This document shows, in pieces, positions 57,469 to 64,000 of a stretch of DNA of 64,000 nucleotides (position 1 is the first letter of the stretch; every line of letters starts with the position of its first letter). A program made the translations under genes and the position numbers. The DNA is taken from positions 83,868 through 147,867 of the forward strand of contig JAUIRK010000011.1 of the NCBI GenBank assembly GCA_030549495.1, read 5' to 3'. This DNA comes from Nectonema munidae (taxonomy: Eukaryota; Nematomorpha; Nectonematoida; Nectonematidae). The notes under the pieces were generated by a model. That model ran no database searches and had not been told where the DNA came from. It saw only the letters and a list, made by a program, of their open reading frames with translations.

Positions 57469-60446
57469 TTAGAGAGAAGTGGTTATGTTTTTGCAAACAA
57501 AACAATTTGATGATACGCATTGAGTGATTGAAGCATAGGAACTATTAAAATTTGCTAAGACCATCTTTTGAAATGCTTTAATATTTGTAAAAAACTGATT
57601 GAAAAAAAGTTCATTGGTATTGTAGAGTGTAGAAATTTTGTATGTAAAGCATTCTCTTGATTTGAAATAATTATAAAAAGGTATAGACATTTTACCAGCA
57701 AAACGAGGAGACCTTCTGTTTTTCTCAAAGTTAAAAGAGATAAATATGTTGAAAATTGGAGGCAACATATTGTGCAAAAATTTGTACAACGTATTATTTA
57801 CATTGAAATTATATATATCTTCAAGTTTGAGCAAGTGGTGTTCGTGAAATATTCTGTTTGTATGAGAAATTGGATGAAGGTTGAAGACAACTCTTAGTGT
57901 TTTTTTTTGTAATGAAAAGAGAGTTGTGTCTTTTGTATGTCCCCAGTTGAATATGCTGTATCTAAGATGAGGTAGAAAAAGGGTTTTATAAAGAAGTAGC
58001 ATTGTTTTAGTAGGGAGGAATCTTTTGGCTTGTCTTAGAATACCAGAGATATAAGCCAATTTGTGAGAGATATAAGATAAATGGCTTTGCCAAGAGAGAT
58101 TACTCTTGACAATCAAACCCAAGTAATTAAATTCGTTAACCTTTTCATAACCAAGCTTTTCTAAGTAGTTTGCATATTGAGTATCGCCAAATCTGTACGA
58201 AAAGGAAATATATTTAGACTTTTTTTGTTCAAAGACAAGCCATTTTGCATAAACCAATTTTGTAACATCCTAACATTTCTCTCGAGAAAGTGATCATTTA
58301 AATTTTCATGTTCCAAAAGTACTGTTATGTCATCCGCATACATTAGAACTCTTGCATCTGATGTGACACTAGCAATGTCGTTCATAAAGATGTTGAAAAG
58401 AACTGGGGCTAAAATTGTACCTTGAGGCACTCCAGAAATCACTTTCTTTTTATCAGATATGCAATCATTGACATAGACCCTTTGAGATCTGTTTTCAAGA
58501 TACGATTTGAAGAATTCAATAGTGGCATCAGTAAAACCATATAGTCTTAATTTGGACAAAAGTAAGGAATGGGGTAGGGAGTCGAATGCGCGGCTTGTAT
58601 CTAGAAACAGAGAACAAACTTGGTTTCTTCTGTCAAGGGAAGAGATTACGCAGTTCAAGAAGTAAGTATGCAAAATTTCTGTAGAATAGTGCTTTCTAAA
58701 TCCAAATTGAAATGGAGATAAGAGGTTGTGAGTTGTAAGGTAGTTATCGAGCTGTTTGTGAATAATTTTTTCAAAAACTTTTGAGACAGAACTTACGATT
58801 GATATAGGTCGGTAGTTTACAACATCACTTTTGTCACCCTTTTTGTGGACAGGAATTATTTTGGTACTTTTCAAAATTTCAGGAAAGGTGTTATTCTGGA
58901 TGCATAAGTTGAATGATTTCATCAGGGGATGTGCAATGTAGTTTTGAACTTTTTTCAAATCATAAACTGATAGGCCATACACATCTTCAGAGCGACTACT
59001 TTTTAAAGAATTGAAGGACAAAAGAATATCATTCATAGAGATATCTTTGAGAAAAAATGTTGAAGATTTAGATTCAAGGGTAAGTGTACTATCTTTGTGT
59101 ACGTAAGTACTATTAAAGCTTTCAGCGAAGTAATCACTAAATAGTTTACAGATAGAAACATCCCTTGATACTTCGACATCATTAACAACCATATGGGAGA
59201 TTTTAGACTTGGCTCTAGGCTTTACAAAAGAATTAATAATTCTCCAGGTAAACTTTGTATCCTTATTATTACTTAGTATTTTTTCAAAATAATTTCTTTT
59301 TAAATTTTTGGCTGTATATTTAACTTGATTTCTCAGAAAGACAAAGATATCTCTTAATTCGTAAGTCTTTGATTTTTTCCATTTAGAGTAGGCCTTATTT
59401 CTTTTATTAATTAATTCTATAAGGTTTTCATTGACCCAACTATTTTTTATTTTCCTAGTATGAGGGTTAGAAAAAAAACATTTCATTGATAAATTTTTTA
59501 ATTCTGAGATTTTTGAAATAAGAGAGCTTAACAAATAAGAGGGATCGTTCTCTTCTTGATTAACAAAAGAGATCCAATCATATTCAGAAACTAGCTTTAA
59601 AAAAACTTTTTCATCAAAGAAAGAATTATTTTTAGTTTTTGAAAGAGAAGCATGTTTTAAAGATAACCAAATAGGGTAGTGGTCTGATATGTTTGTATTA
59701 AGTACAAATGCTGAATAATCAAATTGACGATTTGGTATCAAGATATTGTCCAGTAAGGTGTCACTATTCGGACGGGTCATAGTAGTAATTGTAGGAAGCA
59801 TCGAATGAGAGATACACAAAGTGAAAAACCTATTAATAGCTCGACTTTCAATATTAAAAAGATTGAAATTAAAATCTCCAATTAAAATATTAGTAAAATT
59901 GAGAGGAAGCTGATTCAGATAGATTTCAAACTGGTCATTAAAAGACTCCTCAACGCTGGATATATTTGTTGGTAGTCTATAGAAATTATGCAGCATAAAA
60001 AAACGTCTATTAATTATTAGTTCCACGCAAAAATACTCAGCAATAGACTCAAAACTACCAGAACTAAAAATTTTATATGAGAGATTTTCATGAATAAAAA
60101 AACATAAACCCCCATGCTTTGAGATAACTCTCGGCGATGATAAAAATATATAAGAGGCAAGAGTAAAACTAGAAAAATCAGAATCTGTGAGCCAAGACTC
60201 TTGCAAACATATAACCGATATAGGGTGGGTGGAATGCCAGTTTAACGTACTTATAAGTACTTCTAGCTCTGAAAATTTTGCTCTTAATGATTGAATATTA
60301 AGACTAATAATATTTAATTCATTAGTTTCTATAACCGAATCAGGGGTTAGAAAGGAACTAGATTTTATATTAATGTTATCATCGAATATGTTTAAAGAAA
60401 ATATATCATTAAAATTAGATATACCTAAAAAATTATTCGTAGTCAT
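57469..60446 (-). pseudogene. LINE ORF2: endonuclease-reverse transcriptase, one frameshift
   Basis: The preferred start is ATG 60446-60444 (MTTNNFLG), which overlaps the ORF1 stop by a few codons; a longer frame opening at 60623 would lie inside ORF1. APE endonuclease: ISLNIQSLRAKFSELE, CLQESWL (catalytic Glu), ILIGDFNFNLF, NISDHYPIWL (SDH). Reverse transcriptase: IIPVHKKGDKSDVVNYRPIS, FLDTSRAFDSLPH (Asp), SGVPQGTILAPVLFN, VLMYADDITVLLEH. The frame breaks at a run of seven T (58220-58226, seven A on the coding strand) and resumes one frame over (KYISFSYRFGDTQYANYLEKL region) to a stop at 57469. About 1000 residues in all. The break could be a sequencing error in a homopolymer. Confidence 0.92.
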
Positions 60447-61524
60447 AGACAGTATGTTTTTTAACAAAGTTGATTTCTTTCTGGACAAATTTACAAGTTT
60501 TGTTAAATGCTGAATGATTAATGTCTGGGCATTTACTTTTATTACAGTTAGCACATTTGTATTCAGATTCAGTGACTGTACATGAACTACCGTTATGACT
60601 TTCACTACAAAACTTACAAACACTCGTATTCTTACACTCAGATGCTGTATGACCCATTAAACAACAGTTAGAGCACTGTTTATATGAATAAAAAGGTAAG
60701 ACCCTAGAATGAAACAAACCAAAAAACAGTCTATAGTTGCACATACTAATGTATTTAAAAACAGAAGAAGATACTTTTAGTACCGCAATCTTTAAATTTT
60801 GATCCTTGAAAGGTTTAGAGAATAAAAATTGCATCATACCACCACTGTCCAAAATAGTTTGAAGACCATCATTTTTTGACAAAATAGAAGAAACTATGGA
60901 TTCATTGTCGAATGATGTAGGAACTAACAAAGAAACTTTAGGATAAAATTTCACTTCTTTGATGATTTTTAATTTGCTACTCTCTATAATTTCTTTTGCC
61001 TTATCAGATGATGCTTTGTTTGGAAAATTTAAAGCAATTGAGTTTTTAAGATTGATGGCTTTTTTAATTGGGATAAATTTCAATTTTTCATCAAAGCTTG
61101 ACAAGAGTTTCTCTCGATCATTATTTTCAGTAGATACGATTAATTGATTTATTGGGCTTTTTACCACATCTGAATATAAAGGCCTTTCAACAGCATATTC
61201 ATTGGATTTATTTTTCTTTTGTTGGGTAAACATAGGAAAGGAGTCTAATTTATGTTCTATTTTGTTGAGTGTTTTAAGAATTTGGGAATTGTTTGTTTTG
61301 TCTTTCTTGGATTCTGTTTGTGAAGAAGGAGAAGAGATACATGACTTACATAACCATCTTATTCCTAAATGAAAAAATTTATCGATGACTTCACTAAATT
61401 CTTTATCAAGATTTTGACAATCATAACAAAACCATTCTCCACATGAATGACAGTGAGCCATATCCTTACATGAAGAATCTTTACAGAAGAAGCACGACCA
61501 AGGAGTCTTTGACTTTTTTTTCAT
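60433..61524 (-). CDS. LINE ORF1: PHD-type finger plus zinc knuckles
   Basis: 363 residues, uninterrupted. Residues 8-60 form a PHD/RING-like finger (WSCFFCKDSSCKDMAHCHSC, then GEWFCYDC, WLCKSC). A Lys-rich linker follows. The middle (about 130-260) has alternating strands and helices as in an RRM-like or esterase-free ORF1 core (fold not assigned). The C-terminus has CSNCCLMGHTASEC and CKFCSESHNGSSC knuckles and a third Cys cluster (CANCNKSKC). It probably binds element RNA. The stop overlaps the ORF2 start, suggesting coupled translation. Confidence 0.9.
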   Translation of the reverse strand: MKKKSKTPWSCFFCKDSSCKDMAHCHSCGEWFCYDCQNLDKEFSEVIDKFFHLGIRWLCKSCISSPSSQTESKKDKTNNSQILKTLNKIEHKLDSFPMFTQQKKNKSNEYAVERPLYSDVVKSPINQLIVSTENNDREKLLSSFDEKLKFIPIKKAINLKNSIALNFPNKASSDKAKEIIESSKLKIIKEVKFYPKVSLLVPTSFDNESIVSSILSKNDGLQTILDSGGMMQFLFSKPFKDQNLKIAVLKVSSSVFKYISMCNYRLFFGLFHSRVLPFYSYKQCSNCCLMGHTASECKNTSVCKFCSESHNGSSCTVTESEYKCANCNKSKCPDINHSAFNKTCKFVQKEINFVKKHTVYDYE

Positions 61525-61560
61525 GGAGAGAGAAAAAAAAATGTCGCGAAAATTTTAGGA

Positions 61561-64000
<2,440 letters not shown>

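Larger units (their letters stand above)
57250..61560 (-). mobile_element. CR1-like LINE, nearly full length
   Basis: Minus-strand LINE with complete ORF1 and a nearly complete ORF2 carrying one visible frameshift. The 5' end lies at or above 61560 and the 3' end near 57250 or at the AAT run; neither is marked by a clear target duplication. PHD-finger plus CCHC ORF1, an APE-type endonuclease and YADD reverse transcriptase place it in the CR1/Jockey group of LINEs (family knowledge). The best preserved mobile element in the window, so recently active. Confidence 0.9.

Overview
The window is AT-rich nuclear DNA from an animal, most likely an invertebrate. Signs of this are spliced exons with clean GT/AG borders, all in phase 1; CR1-like LINEs with a PHD-finger ORF1; tRNA-derived SINEs; hAT, piggyBac and pogo/Tigger DNA transposons; and long CA and AAT microsatellites. 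I cannot name the species. No bacterial, organellar or viral genes are seen.

Positions 1-39669 (plus strand) hold the middle of one large gene. I place 15 exons. Each encodes one domain of about 115-122 residues and is bounded by phase-1 introns on both sides. Ten belong to two types that alternate strictly (B0-A1-B1-A2-B2-A3-B3-A4-B4-A5). Copies within a type are nearly identical, so this is a recent tandem expansion of an A+B two-domain unit. Five divergent single-copy exons of the same fold follow (C, D, E, F, G). All domains share two invariant cysteines 26-29 residues apart and a probable beta-sandwich pattern resembling an immunoglobulin domain without the usual F-strand cysteine. The gene's start lies left of the window and its end is not seen. 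The product is probably an extracellular tandem-domain protein; its function is unknown.

The introns have collected transposons. Because the A/B unit carries its introns with it, undisturbed sister introns serve as empty sites for several insertions: an unclassified DNA transposon with an 8-bp target duplication (453-3260), a piggyBac with perfect 14-bp TIRs (6694-8994), and a TTAA-flanked non-autonomous element (9170-11996). Others are a CR1-like LINE (17286-20640), a Tigger (from 26010), a LINE RT fragment (32 kb), a hAT MITE (33941-34390), several SINEs, and an unclassified transposon gene remnant (37253-38943).

From 39670 to 64000 I find no further exon of the gene. The main structure at 44.2-56.6 kb is a nest: an old LINE is broken by a hAT MITE with a perfect 8-bp TSD, by a 4.4-kb TTAA element, and by a 5.9-kb relative that still carries a decayed piggyBac transposase. 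These TTAA elements contain two different tandem arrays of roughly 145-150-bp units near their two ends. A nearly intact CR1-like LINE (minus strand, 57.25-61.56 kb) and a pure CA repeat of about 181 units follow. The last 1.8 kb shows nothing recognisable.
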